Assembly: GCA_019120315.1 (NCBI GenBank)
Contig: DWVJ01000043.1
Span: 1-46,374, forward strand
DNA: 46,374 nucleotides
From: Candidatus Ruminococcus avistercoris
Lineage (GTDB): Bacteria > Bacillota > Clostridia > Lachnospirales > Lachnospiraceae
Reading direction: 5' to 3'
Positions 30,117-38,977 of this stretch are shown one piece after another. Position 1 is the stretch's first letter; each line of letters starts with the position of its first letter. The notes under the pieces were generated by a model that worked only from the letters and a program-made list of their open reading frames with translations, ran no database searches and was not told the origin of the DNA. The position numbers and the translations under genes are program-made.

Positions 30117-31597
30117 TCATCAGAGAACTATACGTGAAAAATTTCGGAAAAATGAATGAGAGAAGTCTTTCCCTGAAAGATGGCGTCAATCTGATCACAG
30201 GCGGCAATGAAAGCGGCAAAACCACGCTGCACGCTTTTCTGCACGCCATGTTCTACGGCCTGCGCCGCCAGCGGGGCAGGGCGGCTGCCCGGGACCGGTA
30301 CAGCCGCTACCTTCCCTGGAGGAATGGCGGTTACTATGGGGGCAGGATGCTTTTTGAAAGCGGAGGGAAAATTTTCCGTCTGGATAGGGATTTCTCCCGG
30401 GAACATCCGGGCGCGGAACTGGTCTGCGTGACAGACGGCGAAAGGCTGAGCGTGGAGCAGGGAGATCTGCAGATGCTGCTGGGAAATGTGGGGGAAGCGG
30501 TGTTTGAAAATACCGTTTCCATCGGCCAGCTGAAAACCGGGCCCAAGGAAAGCCTCCTGTCGGCCCTTCGCAGCTATATGGCGTCTTACGGAGAGAGTCA
30601 GGCGGCGGGAGTGGATGCCCAGGACGCCCTTGGCCGGCTGAGTTCATTGAAAAAAGATCTGGAAAAGCAGAGCCGAAAAGAGCAAAAGGAGACACAGGCA
30701 AGGGCGGAGAAACTGGAAGACCGGTGCGAGTATATCCGCCGGGAGATGCTCCGGCTGCAGGGGGAAGACCTCGAAGACGGGAAAGATGGACTTGGCGGCT
30801 TGCCGTCTGGGAAAAAACGATGGAAAATACTGTTGGCGCTCCTGGCTGCCGCTATGGCGTTGGCCCTTGCCGGCGCAGGTACAGGGAAACTTTTGTGGCC
30901 GGCTGCTGCCGGTATTCTGCTCATCGGTCTGCTGGCGGCAGGCGGATTGCTGCAAAGACTCAGGCGGGCCAAAAAGGAACTGAATCGCCTGCACAGACAG
31001 CAGCAGAAGCAGCGCTGGGAGAAGGAGCGAAGGCGGCAGATTCTGGAGGAGAAGGAGCGGGAACTGAAAAATCTGCAGGACGAGCTGGAAGAGCTGCAGG
31101 CTGCGGCGGATGGGAGAAACTCCCTGAAAATGGAGATACAGGCGGTGGATCTGGCTGTCAGAACCATATCGGAACTGACATGGAAGAAACATTCTTTTCT
31201 GGGGGCGGATCTGAAAAGGAAGATGTCCGTTATTTTGCAGCAGATCACCGGAGGAAAATACACGGGGATTCATATCGGTGAGAATTTTCAGATCGGAATC
31301 GATGCCCTGGATGCCTATGTCGAGCCGGAACAGCTGAGCCGGGGGACGGTGGAACAGATCTATTTTGCTTTTCGCATGGCGGCGGGGGAGATCCTCTGTC
31401 AGGAGGAGCCGCTGCCCTTTTTGCTGGATGATGTGTTTGTCATGTATGATGACCGGCGGCTGAAACAGACGCTGGCCTGGCTGGCAAACTGCGGCCATCA
31501 GATCCTGCTGTTTACCTGTCACACCCGCGAAGAGCGGCTGCTGAAGGAACTGGGCGTTTCGTATCATAAGATCAGTTTGGAGGAAGAAACATGTTAA
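30113..31597 (+). CDS. Compact Rad50/YhaN-like ATPase with central membrane hairpin
   Basis: This 494-residue protein has the split ABC ATPase of Rad50/SbcC: Walker [10 protein letters not shown] (residues 30-38), Q-loop near SIGQL (136-140), signature [16 protein letters not shown] (408-423) and Walker [16 protein letters not shown] (435-449). Coiled coils flank the centre (about 175-215 and 282-335). In the place of a zinc hook there are two hydrophobic helices (about 238-255 and 260-280) that look like a membrane hairpin. SbcC and YhaN proteins usually have 900-1100 residues, so this is about half size. It is coupled to the Mre11-like gene before it and overlaps nfo by seven bases, which suggests a repair role near the membrane. 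Confidence 0.86.
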   Translation: MIIRELYVKNFGKMNERSLSLKDGVNLITGGNESGKTTLHAFLHAMFYGLRRQRGRAAARDRYSRYLPWRNGGYYGGRMLFESGGKIFRLDRDFSREHPGAELVCVTDGERLSVEQGDLQMLLGNVGEAVFENTVSIGQLKTGPKESLLSALRSYMASYGESQAAGVDAQDALGRLSSLKKDLEKQSRKEQKETQARAEKLEDRCEYIRREMLRLQGEDLEDGKDGLGGLPSGKKRWKILLALLAAAMALALAGAGTGKLLWPAAAGILLIGLLAAGGLLQRLRRAKKELNRLHRQQQKQRWEKERRRQILEEKERELKNLQDELEELQAAADGRNSLKMEIQAVDLAVRTISELTWKKHSFLGADLKRKMSVILQQITGGKYTGIHIGENFQIGIDALDAYVEPEQLSRGTVEQIYFAFRMAAGEILCQEEPLPFLLDDVFVMYDDRRLKQTLAWLANCGHQILLFTCHTREERLLKELGVSYHKISLEEETC

Positions 31598-32418
31598 TCA
31601 TAGGAAGTCATCTGTCGTCGTCGAAAGGATTTTTACATATGAGAAAAGAGGCGGTGCGAATCGGCGCCAATACCTTTCAGTTTTTTACCAGGAATCCCCG
31701 CGGCAGCAAGGCGAAAAAGCTGGATGAGAATGATGTGAAAGCTTTTCTGGAATTTGCCCGTAAGGGGCAGATTCCGGTGGTGCTGGCCCATGCGCCCTAC
31801 ACGCTGAATCCCTGTTCCAAAGAGGAAAAGACACGGGAGTTTGCCCGGCTGACTCTGGAGGACGACCTGCGGCGGATGGAATATCTGCCCGGCAATCTGT
31901 ATAATTTTCACCCGGGCAGCCATACGGGTCAGGGAGTGGAGAAAGGGATTCTGCTGATTACAGAACTGCTCAATGAAATCATGTGGCCTGGGCAGCAGAC
32001 GACGGTGCTGCTGGAGACCATGGCCGGGAAAGGGACGGAAGTAGGAGGGCGTTTTGAAGAGCTGCGCCGTATCCTGGACGGAGTCAGGCTGCCGGAGAAA
32101 ATGGGTGTCTGTCTGGATACCTGCCATGTCTATGACGCCGGTTACGATATCGTCCATCATCTGGACGAGGTGCTGGAGGAATTTGACCGGATCATCGGTC
32201 TGGAAAAACTGAAGGCGGTTCACATCAACGACAGCAAGAATCCTTTTGGCAGCCATAAGGACCGCCATGAAAAGATCGGAGAGGGCAGTATCGGCCTGGA
32301 AGCCTTTGCCAGGATCGTCAGTCATCCTGCGCTGTGTCATCTGCCCTTCTATCTGGAGACGCCCAATGAGTTGGAGGGGTATGCCAAGGAGATTGCTCTG
32401 CTGAGAAAATTCGGCTGA
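31591..32418 (+). CDS. nfo: Endonuclease IV
   Basis: This 275-residue protein is an AP endonuclease that cuts 5' to abasic sites with three Zn2+ ions. The TIM-barrel metal-site blocks are in order: [38 protein letters not shown] and [22 protein letters not shown]. The length is normal. TTTGGAGG before ATG 31591 lies within the end of the Rad50-like gene, so it is translated as part of a three-gene repair operon. Confidence 0.95.
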   Translation: MLIIGSHLSSSKGFLHMRKEAVRIGANTFQFFTRNPRGSKAKKLDENDVKAFLEFARKGQIPVVLAHAPYTLNPCSKEEKTREFARLTLEDDLRRMEYLPGNLYNFHPGSHTGQGVEKGILLITELLNEIMWPGQQTTVLLETMAGKGTEVGGRFEELRRILDGVRLPEKMGVCLDTCHVYDAGYDIVHHLDEVLEEFDRIIGLEKLKAVHINDSKNPFGSHKDRHEKIGEGSIGLEAFARIVSHPALCHLPFYLETPNELEGYAKEIALLRKFG

Positions 32419-32443
32419 CGGCAAAAGCGTCTGATTCGACATA

Positions 32444-32472
32444 AAAGGGGCCCGTGCTAAATGCACGGGCCC
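32444..32472. terminator. Terminator of prs, shared by convergent nfo
   Basis: A perfect 10-bp GC-rich stem (32448-32457 with 32463-32472) with a 5-base loop is followed on the minus strand by CTTTTAT, so it ends the dnaD-dnaI-prs message. It may also block the nfo message from the other side, where no T run is present. Confidence 0.8.
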
Positions 32473-32480
32473 GTCGTGTG

Positions 32481-33665
32481 TCAGAAACCGTTCTTCTTGC
32501 GGTGCTTGCGCAGCGCTTTCTGAATCCGTTCCACAGGGTCCAGAAGACTGCTGATGGAAACGTCGTGGTTCAGATGGTCGATGATAAAGGCGATATATTT
32601 GCTCAGATCACAGTTGATGTAGTAAGGGCGTGCGAAAAGTTCGGGATCCTGGTAAATAAGGTTGGTGGTCAAAAGCCGGTCAAAGATACCCTTTTCGTAA
32701 GCCTTGTCGAATTTTTCCAGTCCGTTGGTGAACAGGCCGAAGGTGGAGCACATGAAGATTTTGGCTGCCTTGCGTTCCTTCAAAAGCTGTGCCACTTCCA
32801 GCATACTGTCGCCGGAGGAAATCATATCGTCGATGATAATCATGTTTTTGCCTTCCACATCTACTCCCAGAAATTCGTGAGCGACGATGGGATTGCGTCC
32901 GTCTATGATGGTGGAATAATCCCGCCGTTTATAAAACATACCCATATCCACGCCGAGGTTGTTGGCGATGTAGATGGCACGGCCCATTCCGCCTTCGTCG
33001 GGGCTGATCACCATCAGATGATCGCTGTCGATGGGAAGATCCGGTTCGCTGCGCAGAAGTCCTTTGATAAACTGATAAGCAGGCTGCACTGTTTCAAAGC
33101 CGTGCAGGGGAATCGCATTCTGCACCCGGGCGTCGTGGGCGTCGAAGGTGATGATGTTTTCCACTCCCATGCGTACCAGCTCCTGCAGCGCATTGGCGCA
33201 GTCCAGGGATTCTCTTCCGGAACGCTTATGCTGGCGGCTCTCATACAGGAAGGGCATGATCACGTTGATGCGGCGTGCTTTTCCGCCGATGGCAGCGATG
33301 ATACGTTTCAGATCCTGGAAATGATCATCCGGCGACATGCGGTTGGTATATCCTGCCAGTTTGTAAGTCAGACTGTGGTTGCAGACATCCACGAGAATGT
33401 AAATATCGTCGCCCCGGACCGATTCCCGGATAATTCCTTTGGCTTCACCGGAACCGAAACGGGGTACGGCGGATTCGATCAGGTAGGTGTCGCGTTCATA
33501 ACCATCGAAGGCGATGGAGGATCTGTCGGCATGCTGACGTTCTTTCCGCCATTTTACCAGATATTTGTCGACCTTTTTTCCGGTCTGGGCAAAGCTGTCC
33601 ATGGCGATGATTCCCAGGCGGCCGACGGGAAGAGATTCCAGCTGTTTGACGTTATTCCGTTCCAT
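32481..33665 (-). CDS. prs: Ribose-phosphate pyrophosphokinase, long form
   Basis: This 394-residue enzyme makes PRPP from ribose 5-phosphate and ATP for nucleotide, His and Trp synthesis. The PRPP loop IIIDDMISSGDS lies at 276-287, the catalytic-histidine block FDAHDARVQNA at 174-184 and the flexible region ESRQHKRSGRE at 142-152. It differs from common Prs (about 315 residues) by an N-terminal extension of some 50-60 residues, an insert, RQHKR instead of RQDRK, and a changed PRPP loop. This long type may be a separate clade. The ATG overlaps the stop of the dnaI-like gene (TAATG), with AAAGGAGG inside that gene. Confidence 0.9.
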   Translation of the reverse strand: MERNNVKQLESLPVGRLGIIAMDSFAQTGKKVDKYLVKWRKERQHADRSSIAFDGYERDTYLIESAVPRFGSGEAKGIIRESVRGDDIYILVDVCNHSLTYKLAGYTNRMSPDDHFQDLKRIIAAIGGKARRINVIMPFLYESRQHKRSGRESLDCANALQELVRMGVENIITFDAHDARVQNAIPLHGFETVQPAYQFIKGLLRSEPDLPIDSDHLMVISPDEGGMGRAIYIANNLGVDMGMFYKRRDYSTIIDGRNPIVAHEFLGVDVEGKNMIIIDDMISSGDSMLEVAQLLKERKAAKIFMCSTFGLFTNGLEKFDKAYEKGIFDRLLTTNLIYQDPELFARPYYINCDLSKYIAFIIDHLNHDVSISSLLDPVERIQKALRKHRKKNGF

Positions 33666-34657
33666 TATTGATTTCCTCCTTTGAGCTTCTTTTGAATTCT
33701 TATATCGTTTCCAATTAATTTCACCATCGTATAATTGCTGGAAATGCGGGAAAAAACCCTCTCCGAGTATGTTTCTTTAAACTGTTTCAGGGACAAGTTG
33801 GTAGAAATCAAAGTGGATTTTTCGCGCAGCAGCCGCTCATTGATGCACAGGAAAAGCTGGGAAGTGACAAAGCTGTTGGTCAGTTCCGTGCCAAGGTCGT
33901 CAATGATCAGCAAATCACAGTCAAATATATGTTCATTCAGTTCCGCAGAGTCCTCTGAACGGGTGAATGTATTTTGCGCCAGTAAATCAAACAGGTCGTA
34001 GGCGGAAAAATAAATCACGCTGTGGGAGGAATCGATCAGATCTCTGGCAATGCAGTGAGAGAGAAAGGTTTTTCCCACTCCCGTGTCTCCGTAAAGAAAC
34101 AGGTTATCAAAAGCCGTATCAAAGCCGGTGACAAAACCGACTGCCTTCTCTTTTGCCAGTCTGGCGGTATCCAGGGCGGACAATCCGGTGGTTTCGTCCA
34201 TAAAATCCTCCGGGTAATAGGAAAGAGAAAAGGTATCGAAATTTTCTCTTTTCAGTATTTCCCGGATATTGGACTGGGTATACAAAAGCTCAATGGCGGC
34301 TTTTTTATAGCAGCTGCATTTTTCCGTCCCCACATAGCCGGTATCGCGGCACAAAGGGCAGTCATACTGCAAAGTCAGGTAATCATCCGGATAACCAAAC
34401 GCCCGCAGCAGGCATTTGCGTTCCTCGGAAAGGTCGGCGATGGCGCTCTCCAGATCGAAGGATTCGGCTGGGCCGGCGCCCAGAAGCGAGCGGGCCTTTT
34501 TCATGGAGAGAGAAGCGATTTCATGATCGATCTCCTCCAGGCGGGGAATCCGTCCGTATGCTTCTTGCGTATGCTGATCCAGCAGATGCTTGTTATGTAA
34601 TTGTCGGCGGTTATATGCCCGCATGATTTCATCGTATTGGGAATTTTTCAGAGGCAC
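33665..34657 (-). CDS. dnaI: DnaC/DnaI-type replicative helicase loader
   Basis: This 330-residue AAA+ protein loads the replicative helicase onto DNA. Four cysteines (C100, C103, C114, C116) form a small zinc site as in DnaI. Walker A GDTGVGKT is at 190-197, Walker B LLIIDDLG at 249-256, and a sensor with arginines follows near SERVFSRIS. GAGGAG lies before GTG 34657, overlapping the dnaD stop. The order dnaD-dnaI-prs suggests joint supply of initiation factors and nucleotide precursors. Confidence 0.92.
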   Translation of the reverse strand: MPLKNSQYDEIMRAYNRRQLHNKHLLDQHTQEAYGRIPRLEEIDHEIASLSMKKARSLLGAGPAESFDLESAIADLSEERKCLLRAFGYPDDYLTLQYDCPLCRDTGYVGTEKCSCYKKAAIELLYTQSNIREILKRENFDTFSLSYYPEDFMDETTGLSALDTARLAKEKAVGFVTGFDTAFDNLFLYGDTGVGKTFLSHCIARDLIDSSHSVIYFSAYDLFDLLAQNTFTRSEDSAELNEHIFDCDLLIIDDLGTELTNSFVTSQLFLCINERLLREKSTLISTNLSLKQFKETYSERVFSRISSNYTMVKLIGNDIRIQKKLKGGNQ

Positions 34658-34667
34658 TTGTTTCTCC

Positions 34668-35735
34668 TCACTTCTTCAGCAGTTGTCGTTCAAGATCCGA
34701 AAAATTGTAATCGCGCTGATGAAAATTGTTGAATTTGTTGGCGCTTTTTACCGGAGAAGTTCTGGCGGATCGCTTTTCACGGCGTTCCCGGTGGTCGGCG
34801 TCCAGACGTTCAATATCGGAAAAGGTTTTGACGCCTTTCTGATACCAGGAGCTCAGAATCCCGTCGGCATACTGAAAACTGGCCTTCCCTGTCTGAGAGA
34901 CGGTGCGGGAGCAGGCTTCCAGGATAATATCTGTGGAAAAACCGTAATCTTTGCGCCAGTGATCGATCAGACGGATTTCGGAGTCTACCGGGTTGCGGCT
35001 GGAAATTCCGAAGGCTTTGAGCACCGTGAAATATTCTTTGTGGAACGTATTGGTTTCCTGCTTTGCCATTTCCACCGTTGTGATACCGGCCTGCGCCCAG
35101 GCCAGCGCTACTTTTTCCATATAGCGGATGCTTTTGCTTCCTTTGGAGACGCAGTACTCGATCAGATATTCGATCAGATCCGCAGAAAAGTGCAGTTCCT
35201 GATAAAAGTAAAGGATTCGCGATATTTCCGAAGGGGACAGCGTTTTCCCCAGGTATTGTTCTGCAATGAACAAAAGCTGCATGACGTCCTCTTTCTGGCG
35301 CAGTTCCTTTACCATATCCGGCGTCAGTGTATATTGCGCCGGCGAAAGGGGAATTTTATGTTCAGTATCCTCTTTTTTGCCCGTTATTTCATCGGCGGGA
35401 GAAGAGGTATGGGAGTCCGTCTTTTCCGGCTGGGTGGACAAAAAGGGAAGGAGTGTCAAGCTGGTGATCTGACGGTCCGGATCGGTATCCAGCCGAATCA
35501 AATGCTGCTTGCTCCAGTAACGTACCGCCCGTTCCACATCATTTTCTGTGCAGTCAAAAGTATCGGCGATGACAGAAAAGGATAGACTGCAGCCGGGAAG
35601 CTTTGCGGCACGCAGCAGATATAAATATATTTTGACAAATTCACCGTTGGCCTTTGGCATGTATTCATCGAGAAAGCGGTTGGAAACCGCGGTAAAGCCG
35701 TCGCCGCAGTGATCATATACTTTTAACTGATTCAT
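34668..35735 (-). CDS. dnaD: DnaD-domain replication initiation protein
   Basis: This 355-residue protein has a winged-helix N-terminal part (about residues 10-85, FVKIYLYLLRAAKLPGCSLSFSVIADTFDCTENDVERAVRYW) and DnaD/DnaB-type C-terminal domains, with YLGKTLSPSEISRILYFYQELHFSADLIEYLIEYC and the YxxxI-type IESWYQKGV-like block SSWYQKGVKTFSDIE near residue 290. DnaD helps DnaA open the origin and brings in the helicase loader, the product of the next gene. ATG 35735 is chosen because an upstream in-frame start at 35798 would lie at or before the likely transcription start. Confidence 0.9.
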   Translation of the reverse strand: MNQLKVYDHCGDGFTAVSNRFLDEYMPKANGEFVKIYLYLLRAAKLPGCSLSFSVIADTFDCTENDVERAVRYWSKQHLIRLDTDPDRQITSLTLLPFLSTQPEKTDSHTSSPADEITGKKEDTEHKIPLSPAQYTLTPDMVKELRQKEDVMQLLFIAEQYLGKTLSPSEISRILYFYQELHFSADLIEYLIEYCVSKGSKSIRYMEKVALAWAQAGITTVEMAKQETNTFHKEYFTVLKAFGISSRNPVDSEIRLIDHWRKDYGFSTDIILEACSRTVSQTGKASFQYADGILSSWYQKGVKTFSDIERLDADHRERREKRSARTSPVKSANKFNNFHQRDYNFSDLERQLLKK

Positions 35736-35796
35736 AAGTTCACCGTTTTTGCATATTTTCCGGACGGACCAGGGAGTCCTCCCGAAAGTCAAACAC

Positions 35797-35825
35797 ATTA
35801 TAGCATAGTCGGCGGGGAAAGAGAA
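35797..35825 (-). promoter_or_regulatory. Promoter of dnaD-dnaI-prs (extended -10)
   Basis: On the minus strand TGCTATAAT forms an extended -10 (TATAAT at 35802-35797). The -35 position 17 bases upstream holds TTCTCT, which is weak. DnaA-box motifs start about 45 bases further upstream. Confidence 0.65.
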
Positions 35826-35870
35826 TAGTCTTTTTTTTCAACAGATTTTGACGGTTAAAAAAGCAGAAAA

Positions 35871-36063
35871 TGTGGATAATGTGGATAGTGTGGACAAATA
35901 ATTTCCAATGTCAACATTTGTAACCGGAAATGTCATTTATCAGCGAATAAATGTTGATTTTGGCGGCGAGGGTGTCGATTTTTATGTAAACATCGTTATG
36001 CACAAAAAATCCACAGCAGTCCTACACAAAAAATGTGTATAACACTGTGGATTATGTGGATAA
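35871..36063. promoter_or_regulatory. DnaA-box cluster between murC and dnaD
   Basis: Four sites match the DnaA box TTATNCACA exactly: 35871-35879 (minus), 35996-36004 (plus), 36034-36042 (minus) and 36055-36063 (minus). Three more differ at one base: 35880-35888, 35889-35897 and 36046-36054 (all minus). The sites 35871, 35880 and 35889 touch each other without a gap, as do 36046 and 36055. A 9-bp inverted repeat TCAACATTT/AAATGTTGA (35911-35919 with 35949-35957) lies between the two groups. This 329-base gap has no gene. It may control dnaD-dnaI-prs by DnaA or titrate DnaA. Confidence 0.78.
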
Positions 36064-36064
36064 G

Positions 36065-37447
36065 TCACTGCCCCAGCAGCTTTTCTCCGATGGTTACTAC
36101 GTCTCCGGCGCCCATAGTTATCAACAAATCTCCCTTTGCACAATTTTCCAGAAGAAAATTTTCGATTTGGTCGAAAGTGGGAAAGTAATGGCAGACAGTT
36201 CCCAGTTCCTGAATCCGTTTCTGAAGATCGACGGAAGAGATGCCGACGGTGTTCTTTTCACGGGCAGCATAAATATCGCACAGGACGACTTCATCTGCCA
36301 GTGTCAGCGCCTGGGCAAACTCGGGCAGCAGCGCCTTGGTTCGGGTATAGGTATGGGGCTGGAATACACACCACAGTTTCCGGTGCGGATACTGGTGGGC
36401 GGAATGCAGCGTGGCCTTGATTTCCGTGGGGTGGTGGGCATAATCGTCAATGATGGTTACGCCTGCGACTTCGCCTTTATACTGGAAACGCCGATCCGTA
36501 CCGGTGAAGGAGTGGAAGCCTTCCTGTATTTTTTCTTCCGGTATCTGCAGAAGTTCGGCCAGCGCTATGGAGGCCAGCGCGTTGGATACATTGTGAAGGC
36601 CGGGCACCTTCAGGGAGTAGGAGCCGATTTTTTGGTGGTCCCGGATGCAGTCGAAGGAGGGAAGTCCCAGTTTATCATAAGTGATATTGGCCGCTGTGTA
36701 CTGGGCCTTCGGATCCTTTAGGCCGTAGGTGATGACGCAGCAGGAAAGCCCCTCTGTCACGGAAGTGTATTCTGGCGTGTCGCTGTTGATGATCAGCGCG
36801 CCGTCTTCCGGGAGCAGCTGGGCGAATTTACGGAAAGAATGGCGGATATCGTCAATGTCCTTGAAAAAGTCCAGATGATCCGCATCCATATTCAGAATGA
36901 TGCTGATTTTTGGGAAAAAGCTAAGAAAGCTGTTGGTATATTCACAGGCTTCGGTGATAAAGGTTTCCGAATTCCCCACACGGATATTTCCGTGGATTGC
37001 GGGCAGAATACCGCCCACGGAGATCGTAGGATCACAGTCGGCAGCCAGCAGAATATGCGAGATCATGGATGTGGTGGTGGTTTTGCCGTGGGTGCCGGAT
37101 ACAGCGATGGGCACTTCATAGTTTTTCATGATCTGACCCAGGAGCTGTGCGCGGGTAAGCATGGGAATACCAAGGCGGACCGCTTCCTGATATTCCGGAT
37201 TGTCCGGATGGATGGCTGCAGTATAGACGACCAGATCGGTTGAGGGATCGATGTTGGATGCCCGCTGACCGTAATGGATGAGAGCGCCCCGTTCTTCCAG
37301 GGAAGAAGTGAGCGGGCTTTGTTTGGCGTCGGAACCGGATATTTTAAAATTTTCTTCCAGCAGGATTTCTGCCAGACCGCTCATACTGATGCCGCCGATG
37401 CCGATAAAGTGAATGTGGATCGGTTTGCAAAAATCTATCGTATACAT
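36065..37447 (-). CDS. murC: UDP-N-acetylmuramate-L-alanine ligase
   Basis: This 460-residue enzyme adds the first L-alanine to the cell wall precursor. It has the N-terminal GIGGISMSGLAEILL nucleotide-binding turn, ATP loop VSGTHGKTTTTSMI (about residue 110), EACEYTNSFLSFFPKISIILNMDADHLDFF and DDYAHHPTEIKATL. AAAGGAG nine bases upstream supports ATG 37447; longer in-frame starts overlap the promoter. No terminator is seen after the stop; the DnaA-box cluster begins there. Confidence 0.95.
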   Translation of the reverse strand: MYTIDFCKPIHIHFIGIGGISMSGLAEILLEENFKISGSDAKQSPLTSSLEERGALIHYGQRASNIDPSTDLVVYTAAIHPDNPEYQEAVRLGIPMLTRAQLLGQIMKNYEVPIAVSGTHGKTTTTSMISHILLAADCDPTISVGGILPAIHGNIRVGNSETFITEACEYTNSFLSFFPKISIILNMDADHLDFFKDIDDIRHSFRKFAQLLPEDGALIINSDTPEYTSVTEGLSCCVITYGLKDPKAQYTAANITYDKLGLPSFDCIRDHQKIGSYSLKVPGLHNVSNALASIALAELLQIPEEKIQEGFHSFTGTDRRFQYKGEVAGVTIIDDYAHHPTEIKATLHSAHQYPHRKLWCVFQPHTYTRTKALLPEFAQALTLADEVVLCDIYAAREKNTVGISSVDLQKRIQELGTVCHYFPTFDQIENFLLENCAKGDLLITMGAGDVVTIGEKLLGQ

Positions 37448-37478
37448 GTGAAAAACTCCTTTGTGGTTTATTACAGAT

Positions 37479-37507
37479 ATTATACGATGAAGTTGATGAA
37501 ATGAAAA
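37479..37507 (-). promoter_or_regulatory. Promoter of murC
   Basis: On the minus strand TTTTCA and TATAAT (37484-37479) are 17 bases apart, the same pair as in front of dinB. The leader to the ATG is about 25 bases. Confidence 0.6.
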
Positions 37508-37643
37508 GCATTTCTTGGAAGGCAAAAAACGTATGAGGTCGTAAGATTTTACCAAAAACAGGGAATCGGGTAAAAGTCATCGAAAATTTAGGTAAATTGT
37601 TATAAAAATGTGTGATTTGCGTGATAAAAATATGTAAAAGTTG

Positions 37644-37672
37644 TTCACGAAAACGATAAAGTATGGTATAAT
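37644..37672 (+). promoter_or_regulatory. Promoter of glgC-glgD-spoVG
   Basis: TTCACG (37644-37649) and TATAAT (37667-37672) are 17 bases apart, with TG at 37664-37665 giving an extended -10. The leader to ATG 37704 is about 25 bases. Confidence 0.7.
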
Positions 37673-37703
37673 TCTCTTATTATATATGACAAGAGGTGAT
37701 TGC

Positions 37704-38975
37704 ATGGTTAAGAAAGAAATGATTGCAATGCTGCTGGCCGGCGGCCAGGGCAGCAGATTGGGTGTGTTAACTGAAAAAGTAGCAAAACCTGCAGTGGCAT
37801 TTGGCGGAAAATACCGTATTATCGACTTTCCGCTCAGTAACTGTATTAATTCCGGCGTGGATACCGTTGGTGTATTGACCCAGTACCAGCCCCTTCGTCT
37901 TAATTCGCACATTGGAATTGGTATTCCGTGGGATCTGGACAGAAACGTGGGTGGTGTAACTGTTCTGCCGCCATATGAAAAAAGTGAAAGCAGCCAGTGG
38001 TATACGGGAACAGCAAACGCGATTTTCCAGAATATGGCTTATATGGAAAGCTATAATCCGGACTATGTGCTGATTCTTTCCGGAGACCACATTTATAAGA
38101 TGGACTATGAAGTGATGCTGGATTACCATAAGGCAAACAAGGCGGATGTAACGATCGCTACGATGCCGGTGCCGATGGAGGAAGCAAGCCGTTTCGGTAT
38201 TATGATTACCGATGAAACAGGAAGGATTACGGAGTTTGAAGAAAAACCGGAGCATCCAAGAAGTAATCTTGCGTCCATGGGTATTTATATTTTCAGCTGG
38301 CCGACCTTGAAGGAATCCCTGATCGCGCTGAAAGATCAGAAGGGATGCGACTTTGGAAAACATATCCTGCCCTATTGCCGGGATAATGGGAAACGCCTCT
38401 TTGCATATGAGTTTAACGGGTATTGGAAAGATGTGGGAACGCTGGGATCCTACTGGGAAGCCAATATGGAACTGATCGATATTATTCCGGAATTTAATCT
38501 TTATGAAGAATTTTGGAAGATATATACGAAAGCCGATATTATCCGTCCCCAGTATATTTCCAACGATGCTGTGATAGACCGCAGTCTGATCAGTGAAGGT
38601 GCAGAGATTTATGGCGAAGTACATAACTCTGTGATCGGCGCTGACGTCATCATAGAGGAAGGCGCGATTGTGCGCGGTTCTATCATTATGCGTCATTGCC
38701 GAATCGGTTCGGGTTGTGTCATTGACAAGGCGATTATTGCGGAAAATGTTACCGTGGGCAATAACGTGGTGATGGGAGAGGGAGAAGAAGCGCTCAACGT
38801 TCTGAAACCGGCGGTATACAGCTTCGGGCTGGTTACCATCGGGGAGAACAGCCAGATTCCTCCCAACGTTGTAATAGGTAAGAACACTGCAATTACTGGA
38901 ATTACCACGCCGGAAGATTATCCTGACGGAAAACTTGCCAGCGGCGGCGCAATTATTGGGAAAGAGGGTGAGTGA
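37704..38975 (+). CDS. glgC: Glucose-1-phosphate adenylyltransferase, catalytic subunit
   Basis: This 423-residue enzyme makes ADP-glucose for glycogen synthesis. The N-terminal nucleotidyltransferase signature [38 protein letters not shown] is intact; [11 protein letters not shown] and [16 protein letters not shown] follow, and the last 130 residues are left-handed beta-helix repeats ([20 protein letters not shown]). AGAGGTGAT lies before ATG 37704; an earlier in-frame start would lie upstream of the promoter. It is followed by glgD after two bases. Confidence 0.96.
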   Translation: MVKKEMIAMLLAGGQGSRLGVLTEKVAKPAVAFGGKYRIIDFPLSNCINSGVDTVGVLTQYQPLRLNSHIGIGIPWDLDRNVGGVTVLPPYEKSESSQWYTGTANAIFQNMAYMESYNPDYVLILSGDHIYKMDYEVMLDYHKANKADVTIATMPVPMEEASRFGIMITDETGRITEFEEKPEHPRSNLASMGIYIFSWPTLKESLIALKDQKGCDFGKHILPYCRDNGKRLFAYEFNGYWKDVGTLGSYWEANMELIDIIPEFNLYEEFWKIYTKADIIRPQYISNDAVIDRSLISEGAEIYGEVHNSVIGADVIIEEGAIVRGSIIMRHCRIGSGCVIDKAIIAENVTVGNNVVMGEGEEALNVLKPAVYSFGLVTIGENSQIPPNVVIGKNTAITGITTPEDYPDGKLASGGAIIGKEGE

Positions 38976-38977
38976 AT

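Noticed and set aside
35871..35897. Tandem 9-base repeats as a small CRISPR or satellite
   Set aside because: The units equal the DnaA box and lack spacers; a DnaA cluster explains them better.
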